Source of the DNA: CAIWHR01 sp963786625 | Lineage (GTDB): Bacteria; Pseudomonadota; Gammaproteobacteria; Burkholderiales; Casimicrobiaceae | DNA: 64,000 bases | Assembly: GCA_963786625.1 (NCBI GenBank) | Contig: CAWAZS010000007.1 | Span: forward strand, 1-64,000 | Direction: 5' to 3' | Shown: one piece after another, positions 55,501 through 64,000 of the stretch | Layout: each line of letters begins with the position of its first letter | Numbering within the stretch: position 1 is the stretch's first letter | Notes under the pieces: model-generated | Seen by the model: only the letters and a program-made list of their open reading frames with translations | Databases searched by the model: none | What the model was told of the DNA's origin: nothing | Translations under genes and position numbers: made by a program

Positions 55501-56543
55501 GACCTGGTCGACGCCGGGAGCCGGGGCGCCGAACGGACGGCTCGTCGCGCGCCTCGCGCGGCTGGCGATCCCGGGCCGGGCCGGCCTCGCGCCATGGACC
55601 GGTGCCGACGCCGGTGACGGACCGCCCGATCGGAAGGCGGATCCGGCGGCGGCCAGCCTGTGGCCGGCGATCGACGTCACGGCCGAAGCGCTGGTGTCCA
55701 AGGAGCGCGAGCTCGGCCGGCTCGAGTTTGCCGCGCAGGCGAGCGGCACCGACTGGCGCATCGACCGGCTCGTGCTCGCCAACGACGATGGCCGGCTCGA
55801 GGCCGACGGGCGCATGGCGCGCGTCGAGCCGGCCGCAGCAGACGAAGCTCGACGTGGCGCGTCGACGCCAAGGAGGCCGGCGCGTTCCTCACGCGCTTCG
55901 GCTACGCCGAGGCGGTGCAGGGGGCGCCGACGCGGATCGTCGGCCATCTCGCGTGGGCCGGCGCGCCCCACGAGTTCGACTTCCCGACGCTCTCCGGCTC
56001 GTTTCGCATCGACGTCGGACCGGGCCGCTTCACCAAGATCGAGCCCGGGACCGGGCAAGCTGCTCGGCGTGCTCTCGCTGCAGGCGTTGCCGCGGCGGGT
56101 CACGCTCGACTTCCGCGACGTGTTCAGCGAGGGCTTCGCCTTCGACGAGGTCACCGGCGACGTGCGGATCGCGAACGGCGTGATGAGCACCGACCGACCT
56201 GAGGCTGGTCGGCCCGGCGGCCAAGGTCGACATCGCAGGGCGACGCCGACCTCGCGAAGGAAACGCAGCGGCTGTCGGTGCGCGTGCAGCCGGCGCTGTC
56301 GTCGAGCGTGTCGGCCGGCGCGGCGCTGCTGTTCCTCGCCAATCCGCTGGTCGGCGCGGCGATCGGCGCCGGCTCGCTGCTCGCGCAGGCGATCATGAAG
56401 GATCCGATCGAGCAGATCTTCAGCTACGAATACACGGTCACCGGCAGCTGGTCGGACCCGGTCGTCACGCGCAGCACGGGCGCGCCGCGAAGGCGAGCGT
56501 CGCGCCGGGGACGCCGCCGCTGACCACGGGTGCCGCGCGATGA
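52554..56543 (+). CDS. yhdP: YhdP family AsmA-like envelope protein (heavily frameshifted)
   Basis: YhdP is a very long inner-membrane-anchored protein of the AsmA-like group, linked to phospholipid transport to the outer membrane in E. coli. After the ATG at 52554 and an early extra base near 52620, the anchor FAAFALALLLVRFVVFPYVE appears, followed by ALTTGWDGWNPKLVIEGFRV. Further pieces in other frames include FAPRGTLAHGRGRWEGPAD, FAFDEVTGDVRIANGVMSTD and SAGAALLFLANPLVGAAIGA near the end. At least ten single-base frame changes are needed, among them near 53600, 54015, 54345, 54710, 55040, 55830 and 56475. The corrected stop at 56541-56543 overlaps the ATG of the nitrilase gene. Confidence 0.85.
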
Positions 56544-57361
56544 CGGCAGACGCCCGCGCCGCGTTTCGCGTCGCCGCCGTGCAGACGGTGTCCGGCGGCG
56601 ACGTCGCGGCGAACCTCGCGCAGGCGGAGCCGCTGATCGGCGAGGCGGCGGCGGCGGGCGCGCGGCTCGTCGTGCTGCCCGAGTACTTCGGCATCTTCGG
56701 CGCGCGGGCGACCGACAAGCTCGACGTGCGCGAGACCGACGGCGAGGGCCCGCAGCAGGCGTTCCTCGCGCGGCTCGCGCAGCGCGCACGGCATCTGGCT
56801 GGTCGGCGGCACCGTGCCGCTCGCCTGCGGCGACCCCGCGCGCGTGCGCAGCGCCTGCCTCGTCTACGGGCCGGACGGGCGCGCGTCGCCCGCTACGACA
56901 AGATCCACCTGTTCGCGTTCGCCCGCGGCGACGAGCGCTACGACGAAGGCAGGACGATCGAGCCGGGCACCGCGCCGGTGACCGTCGCGCTGCCCTGCGG
57001 GCGCGTCGGACTGTCCGTGTGCTACGACCTGCGCTTTCCCGAGCTCTACCGCGGGATGGGCGACGCTCGCGCTGATCCTGGTGCCCGCGGCGTTCACGGC
57101 GACGACGGGCGCGGCGCACTGGCACCTGCTGCTGCGCGCACGGGCGGTCGAGAACCAGTGCTACGTGCTCGCCGCGGCGCAGGGCGGCGCGCACCCCGGC
57201 GGGCGCCGCACCTACGGTCACTCGGTGCTGATCGACCCGTGGGGAACGGTGCGTCGCGGAGCGCGACGCACGGCCCCGGATTCATCGTCGGCGACGTCGA
57301 TCCGGCGCGCCTCGCCGAAGTGCGCGAGCAGCTCCCGGCGCTCGCGCACCGGGTCTTCTAG
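56540..57361 (+). CDS. Carbon-nitrogen hydrolase, omega-amidase/NIT type (frameshifted)
   Basis: The nitrilase triad is visible across frames: Glu in LVVLPEYFGIFG, Lys in ARYDKIHLFAFARGDERYD and Cys in GLSVCYDLRFPELYR. Other family pieces are LVPAAFTATTGAAHWHLLLR and RAVENQCYVLAAAQGG. The closest group is the NIT1/NIT2-like deaminated-glutathione amidase or omega-amidase. Four frame changes near 56790, 56880, 57065 and 57255 break it. The corrected length of about 270 aa is typical. It follows yhdP with an ATGA overlap, as in many betaproteobacteria. Confidence 0.87.
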   Translation: MTADARAAFRVAAVQTVSGGDVAANLAQAEPLIGEAAAAGARLVVLPEYFGIFGARATDKLDVRETDGEGPQQAFLARLAQRARHLAGRRHRAARLRRPRARAQRLPRLRAGRARVARYDKIHLFAFARGDERYDEGRTIEPGTAPVTVALPCGRVGLSVCYDLRFPELYRGMGDARADPGARGVHGDDGRGALAPAAARTGGREPVLRARRGAGRRAPRRAPHLRSLGADRPVGNGASRSATHGPGFIVGDVDPARLAEVREQLPALAHRVF

Positions 57362-57407
57362 CGCTGCGGTCTGAGGTCCGGCCGCGCAGTCGGCTCTCCG
57401 CGGACGC

Positions 57408-58083
57408 TCACTTGCCGCGCAGCAGGATCAGCACGGCACCGCCACCGCCGGCGTGCTGCGGCGCCTCGCAGTAGGCGAGCACCTCGTCCCAGTGCGAGAG
57501 CCACAGCCGGACCCGGCCCTTCAGCACCGGCTCCCGGTTCGGCGACGTCAGGCCCTTGCCGTGGATCGCCCGCACGCAGCGGTAGCCGCGCTGCACGGCG
57601 TCCGCGAGGAAGTCGGAAAGCGCGTCGTGCGCCTCGTCGATCGTGTGGCCGTGCAGGTCGATCTCGCCCTGCACCGACCAGTGGCCGCGCCGCAGCTTCG
57701 CTCAGGATGTCGGAGCCCAGGCCCCGCCGCAGGAAGGTCTGGCCGGCCTCGTGCTCCTGGCCCACGTCCCAGGTCTCCGGGGCCGGGCTCGGCGCCGTAC
57801 TTCGACGCGATCAGCGCGTCCTGGTCGTCGGCGATGCGCTGCTTCGGGATCGGCGGCCGGGCGCAGCGGCGCGTGCTTCGCGCGCGTGCTGGGCGGCAGC
57901 CTGCCGCACGTCCGAGAACGCCTGTGCAAGGTCGATGTCGCCGTCGGCGTGCCGCGCCGCGTGGGCGCGCCGGGGTGCGTGCCGCGCGGCCGCGAGCGGC
58001 TTCGCCGCCCGCTTCGGTGCCGCCGCCGGCGCATCCGCGCGCGCGGCATCGACGAGCTTCCTGAGGTCGGAGAGTTTCGCCAT
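57408..58083 (-). CDS. Smr-domain protein (frameshifted)
   Basis: The N-terminal part MAKLSDLRKLVDAARADAPA is charged and alanine-rich. The C-terminal 88 residues are an Smr domain with the family IDLHGHTIDEAHDALSDFL, RAIHGKGLTSPNREPVLKG and HAGGGGAVLILLRGK. Smr domains are nicking nuclease or RNA-cleaving folds related to the MutS2 tail. Frame changes near 57870, 57785 and 57695 separate the parts, and between them KYGAEPSPAPETWDVGQEHE is readable, which occurs in proteobacterial SmrA-like proteins. The length is near 225 aa after correction. Confidence 0.8.
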
Positions 58084-58120
58084 CGTCATCCGGCCGACCG
58101 GCCCGTCGGCCGCGGTCGCG

Positions 58121-59075
58121 TCAGCCGTGCTCCTCGAGGAACGCCTCCGCGTCGAGCGCCGCCATGCAGCCCGTGCCCGCCGACGTGACCGCCTGGCGGT
58201 ACACGTGATCGGCGACGTCGCCGGCGGCGAACACGCCGGGAACGCTGGTCGCAGTCGCGCCGCCTTCGGTGCCGCTCTTCACCTTGATGTAGCCGCCGGC
58301 CATCGCGAGCTGGCCTTCGAAGATGCCGGTGTTCGGCGTGTGGCCGATCGCGATGAACACGCCGGTCACCGGCGAGGTCCTGCGTGGCGCCGGTCTTCAC
58401 GTCCTTGAGGCGCACGCCGGTGGCGCCGGTGCCGTCGCCCAGGACCTCGTCGAGCGTCGCGTTCCACAGCACCCGTATGTTCCCGCCGCTCCCGGTCTTC
58501 GCCATGAGCTTGTCGATCAGGATCGCCTCCGCGCGGAACCGGTCGCGGCGGTGCACGACGGTGACGGTACGGGCGATGTTCGACAGGTAGAGCGCCTCCT
58601 CGACCGCCGTGTTTCCTCCGCCGACGACGACCACGTCCTCCCCCTTGTAGAAGAAGCCGTCGCAGGTCGCGCAGGCCGAGACGCCCTTGCCCATGAACGT
58701 CTGCTCCGAGGGCAAGCCGAGGTAGCGGGCCGACGCGCCGGTCGCGATGATCAGCGCGTCGCAGGTGTACTCGCCGTTGTCGCCGATCAGCCGGAACGGC
58801 CTCTCGCCGAGCTTCGCCGTGTGGATGTGGTCGAAGATGATCTCGGTCTCGAAGCGCTCGGCGTGCTTCTGGAAGCGAGTCATCAGATCGGGACCCTGGA
58901 CGCCGTCGGCGTCGGCCGGCCAGTTGTCGACGTCGGTCGTCGTCGTGAGCTGCCCGCCCTGGGCGAGGCCGGTGATCAGGACCGGCTTGAGGTTCGCACG
59001 TGCCGCGTATACTGCGGCGGTGTAACCGGCGGGGCCGGAACCGAGGATGAGCAGGCGGGCGTGTTTCGCGGACAT
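58121..59075 (-). CDS. trxB: Thioredoxin reductase (frameshifted)
   Basis: TrxB passes NADPH electrons through FAD to thioredoxin. It shows the FAD loop LLILGSGPAGYTAAVYAARA, GGQLTTTTDVDNWP, the redox pair CATC in SACATCDGFFYKGEDVVVVG, the NADPH loop GGGNTAVEEALYL and the C-terminal VFAAGDVADHVYRQAVTSAG. One extra base near 58375 splits the frame, and DLPVTGVFIAIGHTPNTGIF is restored when it is removed. The corrected length of about 317 aa is standard. It diverges from ftsK, and a TAGAAT at 59102-59107 on the minus strand may be its -10. Confidence 0.94.
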
Positions 59076-59187
59076 GCGGTTCTCGCTTCGGAAAGCGTTC
59101 GATTCTACTTGATCTGGGGGCGACGGCCGGGACTCCAACCGGCGCGCGCGGACCGCTGGCCCGCGCCTGAGCCCCGGTCCATACGTG

Positions 59188-59193
59188 TATAAT
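59188..59193 (+). promoter_or_regulatory. Probable -10 element of ftsK
   Basis: A perfect TATAAT lies 30 bases upstream of the ftsK start codon. I see no good -35 at 16-18 bases before it. The element fits a start near 59200, which would leave a short leader. Confidence 0.5.
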
Positions 59194-59222
59194 TCGCCAC
59201 ATGAAGTCAATGCGGCAAATGA

Positions 59223-61550
59223 ATGTTTTTCAAGACGAAAGACACAAGCATCCGCCGGCGGAATAGCTCGGCGGCGACCGCGAACACCGGCGCGGCACTC
59301 TCGCCACGCTTCGCCCGGCTGGTGCGCGAGTCGTGGTGGCTGGTGGTCGTCGCGGTCTTCGTCTGGCTCGCGCTGATCCTCGCGACCTATGCGCGCACCG
59401 ATCCGGGCTGGTCGTTCTCCGGCGTTGGCGGGCCGATCGCGAACAAGGGCGGCGTCGCCGGCGCGTGGCTGGCCGATCTGCTCCTCTACCTGTTCGGCGT
59501 TTCCGCATGGTGGTGGGTCGTGGCGGGCGTCGTGCTGGTCGTCGCCGGATACCGCCGCATCGGGCAACCGGAGCTCGCATCCGATCATCCGCTCGCGCTC
59601 GGCATCCTCGGCTTCGTGCTGGTGCTCGTCACCAGCGCCGCGCTCGAAGGGCTGCGCTTCTACAACCTTCCGGTGACGCTGCCGCAGGCGGCGGGCGGCG
59701 CGCTCGGCGACCTGGTCGGGCGCGGGTTGTCGCGGTTGCTGGGCTTCAACGGCGCGACGCTGTTTCTGCTGGCGCTCTTTGCCGCCGGCTGCTCGCTGTT
59801 CTTCGGGATGTCGTGGCTGAAGCTGATGGAGCGCGTGGGCGCGGGCTTCGAGGGCGTCGCCGCGTGGTTCAGGCGCCGGGCGGAAGAGCGCAAGGACCGC
59901 GAGCTCGGCGCGCAGGCGCTGGCGGCGCGCGAGGCCGTGGTTCAGGCCAAGCACGACGTCGTCGAGCACGCGCCCGTGGTCGTCGTTCCGCCGGCCGCGG
60001 AATTGCCGAAGTCGGAGCGCGTCGTGAAGGAGAAGCAGCGGCCGCTCTTCGTCGACATGCCGGACTCGCCGCTGCCGCCGCTGGCGCTGCTCGACGACGC
60101 GCCCTCCGCGCAGGAGTCGGTGAGCGCGGAGACGCTCGAGTTCACGTCGCGGCTGATCGAGCGCAAGCTCGCCGACTTCGGCGTCGCGGTGCGGGTGCTC
60201 GCGGCCTATCCCGGGCCGGTGATCACGCGCTACGAGATCGAGCCGGCGATCGGCGTGAAGGGCGCGCAGATCGTCAACCTGATGAAGGACCTCGCGCGCG
60301 CGCTGTCGGTGGTCTCGATCCGCGTCGTCGAGACCATCCCCGGCAAGTCGTGCATGGGGCTCGAGCTGCCCAATCCGAAGCGGCAGATCGTGAAGCTCAC
60401 CGAGATCCTGTCGTCGGCGACGTACAACGACAACGCGAGTCCGCTGACGCTCGCGCTGGGCAAGGACATCGCGGGCAAGGCGGTGATCGCCGATCTCGCG
60501 AGGATGCCCCATCTGCTCGTCGCCGGCACCACGGGCTCCGGCAAGTCGGTCGCGGTCAACGCGATGATCCTGTCGCTGCTCTACAAGTCCGAGCCGCGGC
60601 AGGTGCGGCTGATCTTCGTCGATCCCAAGATGCTGGAGCTGTCGGTCTACGAGGGCATCCCGCACCTGCTGGCGCCGGTCGTCACCGACATGAAGCTCGC
60701 CGGCAACGCGCTCAACTGGTGCGTCGGCGAGATGGAGCGCCGCTACCGCCTGATGTCGACGCTCGGCGTGCGCAATCTCGGCGGCTACAACGCGAAGGTC
60801 GCCGAGGCCAGGAAGGCCGGCCGGCCGCTGACCAACCCGTTCTCGCTGACGCCCGACGCGCCGGAGCCGATCGAGGAGATGCCGTTCATCGTCGTCGTCA
60901 TCGACGAGCTCGCCGACCTGATGATGGTCACCGGCAAGAAGATCGAGGAGCTGATCGCCCGCATCGCGCAGAAGGCGCGGGCCGCCGGCATCCACCTGAT
61001 CCTCGCGACGCAGCGCCCCTCCGTCGACGTGATCACCGGCCTCATCAAGGCCAACATCCCGTCGCGGATCGCGTTCCAGGTCGCGAGCAAGGTCGACTCG
61101 CGCACGATCCTCGATCACATGGGGGCGGAAACGCTGCTGGGGCAGGGCGACATGCTGTACCAGCCGCCGGGGGTCGGGTATCCGCTGCGCGTGCACGGCG
61201 CATTCGTGTCCGACGCCGAGGTGCACAAGGTCGTCGAGCACCTGAAGGCGCAGGGCGGGCCGCAGTATCTCGAGGGCATCCTCGAGGGCGGCACGACCGG
61301 CAACGGTGACGAGGGCGTCAGCGTCGAAGGCGCCGATGCCGAGTCCGACCCGATGTACGACCAGGCCGTGGCCCTGGTGCTGCAGACGCGCCGCCCGTCG
61401 ATCTCGCTGGTCCAGCGCCACCTGCGGATCGGCTACAACCGCGCCGCGCGCCTGATCGAGCAGATGGAGCGCTCGGGCCTGGTGTCGCCGATGCAGTCCA
61501 ACGGCAATCGCGACGTGCTGGTGCCGGCGGGCAAGGGCGAGGGCGCGTGA
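59223..61550 (+). CDS. ftsK: DNA translocase FtsK
   Basis: The 775-aa protein has four membrane helices in the first 180 residues, a short linker, and a RecA-like motor with Walker A AGTTGSGKSVAVNAMILSLL, Walker B FIVVVIDELADLMMVTGKK and ILATQRPSVDVITGLIKANI. The C-terminal winged-helix gamma domain, DPMYDQAVALVLQTRRPSIS and HLRIGYNRAARLIEQMERSG, reads KOPS sequences to direct chromosome dimer resolution at the septum. Length is typical of betaproteobacterial FtsK. The stop overlaps the GTG of lolA. Confidence 0.96.
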   Translation: MFFKTKDTSIRRRNSSAATANTGAALSPRFARLVRESWWLVVVAVFVWLALILATYARTDPGWSFSGVGGPIANKGGVAGAWLADLLLYLFGVSAWWWVVAGVVLVVAGYRRIGQPELASDHPLALGILGFVLVLVTSAALEGLRFYNLPVTLPQAAGGALGDLVGRGLSRLLGFNGATLFLLALFAAGCSLFFGMSWLKLMERVGAGFEGVAAWFRRRAEERKDRELGAQALAAREAVVQAKHDVVEHAPVVVVPPAAELPKSERVVKEKQRPLFVDMPDSPLPPLALLDDAPSAQESVSAETLEFTSRLIERKLADFGVAVRVLAAYPGPVITRYEIEPAIGVKGAQIVNLMKDLARALSVVSIRVVETIPGKSCMGLELPNPKRQIVKLTEILSSATYNDNASPLTLALGKDIAGKAVIADLARMPHLLVAGTTGSGKSVAVNAMILSLLYKSEPRQVRLIFVDPKMLELSVYEGIPHLLAPVVTDMKLAGNALNWCVGEMERRYRLMSTLGVRNLGGYNAKVAEARKAGRPLTNPFSLTPDAPEPIEEMPFIVVVIDELADLMMVTGKKIEELIARIAQKARAAGIHLILATQRPSVDVITGLIKANIPSRIAFQVASKVDSRTILDHMGAETLLGQGDMLYQPPGVGYPLRVHGAFVSDAEVHKVVEHLKAQGGPQYLEGILEGGTTGNGDEGVSVEGADAESDPMYDQAVALVLQTRRPSISLVQRHLRIGYNRAARLIEQMERSGLVSPMQSNGNRDVLVPAGKGEGA

Positions 61551-62173
61551 GGCTGCACGGCCCTGTGTTGCTCGGAGTGTTCGCGTTTGCCGCTGCGACC
61601 GGCGTGCGGGCGGACGGACTGGACCAGCTCAAGTCCTTCCACGCGACCACCAAGAGCGGCAAAGTGTCCTTCCGGCAGGTCGTCGCCGCCAAAGGCCAGC
61701 CGGGCGGCAAGGAGTCGACGGGCACGTTCTGGTTCCAGCGCCCGGGAAAGTTCCGCTGGACCTACGAAACCCCCTACGAGCAGCTGATCGTCGGTGACGG
61801 CGAACGGCTGTGGATCTACGACCGCGACCTGAACCAGGTGATCGTGCGGACCCTCGATCGCGCGCTCGGATCGAGCCCGGCCGCCCTGCTGGCAGGGGAC
61901 AGCGCGCTCGAGAAGGAGTTCGAGCTCGCGGACGCCGGGAAGGCGAAGGGGCTGGGCTACGTCGAGGCGAAGCCGCGATCGCCCGACACCGGCTTCGAGC
62001 GCGTGCGCATCGGCTTCGCCGACAATCTGCCGCGCACCATGGAATTGACCGATGCGTTCGGCAACGTGACGACGCTGACCTTCAGCGGCTTCGAGCGCAA
62101 CCTGCCTCTCGACGCCGCCCGCTTCCGGTTCGTTCCGCCCGCCGGGGCCGACGTCGTCGGCGAAGCCCGCTAG
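61547..62173 (+). CDS. lolA: Outer-membrane lipoprotein carrier protein LolA
   Basis: LolA carries lipoproteins across the periplasm from LolCDE to LolB. The signal peptide is LLGVFAFAAATGVRADG. Family marks are TFWFQRPGKFRWTYETPYEQ, LIVGDGERLWIYDRDLNQVI and the C-terminal LTFSGFERNLPLDAARFRFV. The 208-aa size is normal. The start is a GTG at 61547 overlapping the ftsK stop, the usual ftsK-lolA pairing. Confidence 0.94.
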   Translation: MRLHGPVLLGVFAFAAATGVRADGLDQLKSFHATTKSGKVSFRQVVAAKGQPGGKESTGTFWFQRPGKFRWTYETPYEQLIVGDGERLWIYDRDLNQVIVRTLDRALGSSPAALLAGDSALEKEFELADAGKAKGLGYVEAKPRSPDTGFERVRIGFADNLPRTMELTDAFGNVTTLTFSGFERNLPLDAARFRFVPPAGADVVGEAR

Positions 62174-62219
62174 AACACGACCTTCAGGAAAGCCGCGGTC
62201 GCCGCGACGCGACGTGCGC

Positions 62220-63214
62220 TCAGGGCAGCGGCATGCCCCGGTCGGCCATCACCTTGCGCAGCCGGTCCGGGTAGTCGGTGATCAGGCCGTCGACCTTCAT
62301 GTCGATCAGTCGTGCCATGTCCGCCGGATCGTTGACCGTCCAGGGCACGACCTTGAGGCCCGCAGCGCGCGCCTCCGCCACCAGCGCCGGCGTGACATTG
62401 CGCCAGAACGGCGACCAGGTCGCGCAGCCGGCGGCCCGCGCCGCGCCCGGCAACGATCCTCCGTGGGCGGCGAGATCGAGTCCGGCGAGCCACGGCGAAG
62501 GCGTCGCCGGAACGGCGCTGGACCGTGTCGAAGTTCTCGGTCTCGCTCGTGAGGCAAGCCGTTTCGATCTCCGGCGCAAGCTTCTTTGCGTGCAGCAGCG
62601 TTCGCCAGTCGAACGACTGGATCGTCACCCGTTGTGTGAGCTTCGCAGTGCGCACCGCGTCGACCGCCAGGCGTGCGAACGTTGCGGCATCGACGGTCTG
62701 CTCCGGATCGTTCGGCGTGATCTTGGTCTCGACGTTGAGCCGCAGCGGCTTGCCGCTCGCCCGCACGAGCTCGACCACTTCGGCGAACGTCGGATAGCGC
62801 TGGCCGTCGACCGCCTGCTGCGAGGAAAACGTCTGCGCGTACTTGCTGTCGGGGTTGATGCGGCCGACGTCGTAGCGCCTGAGCTCGGCGAGCGTCAGCG
62901 TGTGAATCGCCGGACCCTTGGCCGCCGAGCCAGCGGCCGTCGGGGCCGCGGACGAGGTCGGGATTGAGGAACGGGTCGTGCGCGACGACCAGCACGCCGT
63001 CGCGCGTCACCGCGAGATCCAGCTCGAGCGTCGACACGCCCAGCGCGGCCGCGTGCGCGAAGCCGGCGAGCGTGTTCTCGGGGCGCAGCCCCCGCGCGCC
63101 GCGATGGCCCTGCAGGTCGAACGCCGCGGCATCGACGCCGAACGAAGCGAGCAGGGCGAGCGCCACCGCCCGCCCGGGATGCCGCGTGCGCACGGCGCCG
63201 CCGCCGCGCGTCAT
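62220..63214 (-). CDS. glpQ: Exported glycerophosphodiester phosphodiesterase (frameshifted)
   Basis: GDPD enzymes cut glycerophosphodiesters to glycerol-3-phosphate and an alcohol. The ATG at 63214 opens a signal peptide (GRAVALALLASFGVDAAA). The catalytic motif follows as LQGHRGARGLRPENTLAGFA, with ELDLAVTRDGVLVVAHDPFL for metal binding. After a frame change near 62925 the reading goes on with LAELRRYDVGRINPDSKYAQ, LRLNVETKITPNDPEQTVD and VTIQSFDWRTLLHAKKLAP. A second change near 62515 leads to KVVPWTVNDPADMARLIDMK and ITDYPDRLRKVMADRGMPLP. The corrected length of about 330 aa fits periplasmic GlpQ-like enzymes. Confidence 0.88.
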
Positions 63215-64000
63215 CCGGGCGAGCCGGCCACGCACGCGCGGATGGTCGAGGACGCTCCGGTCGACGACGAATTCGGGCGTGCGCCCGGCCAGCGCGTCGA
63301 CGATGCTGGCGAGCCCGGTCGCCGCCATGTTGTGGAAGCACTCGTCGGTCCAGCACAGCGAATGCGGCGTCACGATGACGTTGTCCATCGCCAGCAGCGG
63401 GTTGTCGGAGGCGACCGGCTCCTGCTCGAACACGTCGAGCGCGGCCCCGGCGATCCGTCGGGCGGCGAGCGCGTCGATCAGCGCCGCCTCGTCGACGATG
63501 GGTCCGCGCGCGACGTTGACGAAGTAGGCGCTCCGCCGCATCTGCGCGAACTGCGGCGCGCCGAGCAGGTGACGGGTCTCGTCGTTGAGCAGGCAGCAGA
63601 CGACGACGAAATCGGCTTCGCGCATCAGCGTGTCGAGGTCGACCTTGCGCGCGCCGATGTAGCCGAGCTCGATGGCGTTGACATAGGGGTCCGCGGCGAG
63701 GAGCTTCAGGTCGAAGGCCCGCGCCATGCGCAGGAGCTCCTTGCCGATGCGCCCGGCGCCGACGACGCCGAGCGTGCGCCCGGTGAGCCCCATGCCCATG
63801 TTGTCCATGCGCTCGTGCCAGCGGCCGGTGCGCGTCAGCCGGTCCTTGAGCATCAGCCGGCCGGCCAGCGCCAGCACGAAGGAGAGCGCGATGGTCGCCA
63901 CCGGGCGCGGCATCGAGCTCGGCGTATGCGTGACGATCACTCCGGCGCGCGTCATCGCCGCGACGTCGACCGAGTCGTAGCCGACGCCGTGCCGGGCGAC
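63211..64000 (-). CDS. D-isomer-specific 2-hydroxyacid dehydrogenase (partial, runs past the window)
   Basis: The sequence has the NAD(P) loop GRTLGVVGAGRIGKELLRMA, the catalytic region YFVNVARGPIVDEAALIDAL, ALDVFEQEPVASDNPLLAMD and the histidine in NVIVTPHSLCWTDECFHNMA. The N-terminal third begins before the window end (ARHGVGYDSVDVAAMTRAGV is the first readable part). It is a glyoxylate/hydroxypyruvate or lactate dehydrogenase-like enzyme. The frame runs on into the phosphodiesterase gene without a stop. A one-base change near the end, giving a TGA at 63211-63213 that overlaps the next start, is the simplest explanation. Confidence 0.86.

Noticed and set aside
58086..61421. A 1,111-codon frame on the minus strand that includes trxB
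   Set aside because: Its first part is the mirror of ftsK. Only the trxB part is protein-like, so trxB has its own start at 59075.

Overview
The window is high-GC, gene-dense bacterial chromosome. I place it in a betaproteobacterium, most likely Burkholderiales-like, from family-level protein features (a TrpS of about 400 aa, a Burkholderiales-type GC-rich intergenic repeat) and from gene neighbourhoods: site-2 protease-trpS-scpA-scpB-rluB, nadE-glnB, waaF-zinc finger-ilvE, glnE beside yhdP and a nitrilase, and trxB-ftsK-lolA. I see no insertion sequence, phage gene, rRNA or CRISPR array. The accessory material is an arsenic operon and a vapBC pair.

Layout. 0.6-3.6 kb: minus-strand arsenic operon arsR-arsC-acr3-arsM behind a canonical sigma70 promoter whose -10 lies in an ArsR-type palindrome. 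3.7-4.9 kb: exported thioredoxin-like domain joined to a DsbD/CcdA-like membrane domain. 5.2-8.9 kb: double-lobed aspartyl protease with PDZ domain, VapBC with a probable PIN-gene remnant upstream, and a cysteine-free glutaredoxin-fold gene overlapping a GDCCVxC gene and a small lipoprotein. 9-9.3 kb: tRNA-Cys and tRNA-Gly. 9.3-25.7 kb: tyrB-type aminotransferase, an ABC exporter, uvrB, tyrosine phosphatase, flavodoxin-like protein, EamA transporter, ribonuclease E, rluC-gph-Rieske, LuxR solo, DUF192, CysB-like regulator, YciO. 25.8-30.9 kb: site-2 protease, trpS, scpA, scpB, rluB. 31-36.6 kb: enoyl-CoA hydratase, histone-deacetylase-like enzyme, COG3146 protein, nadE, glnB, mscL. 36.7-42.1 kb: a branched-chain amino-acid (or related) ABC transporter, livJ, livH, a fused livM-livG, and livF, with two repeat families between the genes. 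42.2-64 kb: tldD, a GGDEF/EAL protein, SnoaL-like protein, waaF, zinc finger, ilvE, glnE, yhdP, nitrilase, Smr protein, trxB, ftsK, lolA, glycerophosphodiesterase and a dehydrogenase cut by the window end.

A dominant feature is single-base frame disruption in recognisable, normally conserved genes (arsM, tyrB, rne, glnE, yhdP, nitrilase, trxB and others), while long stretches such as 31-46.7 kb have none. The junctions resolved by hand are mostly one extra G or C in GC-rich sequence containing GCCG/CGGC, which fits uncorrected sequencing error better than gene decay. Split genes are therefore given here as one span each, with the approximate frame-change positions.

How the genes work together. 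The arsenic operon covers sensing (ArsR), arsenate reduction (ArsC), arsenite export (Acr3) and methylation (ArsM). The liv block is a complete importer. waaF, lolA, yhdP and the ABC exporter serve the envelope. glnB and glnE belong to nitrogen control. ScpA and ScpB, FtsK, RNase E, RluB and RluC are core chromosome and RNA functions. Nothing here proves a wholly new system. The best candidates for follow-up are the cysteine-free glutaredoxin/GDCCVxC pair, the repeat-made reading frame that couples livMG to livF, the livM-livG fusion with its flanking repeats, and the extended GlnB.
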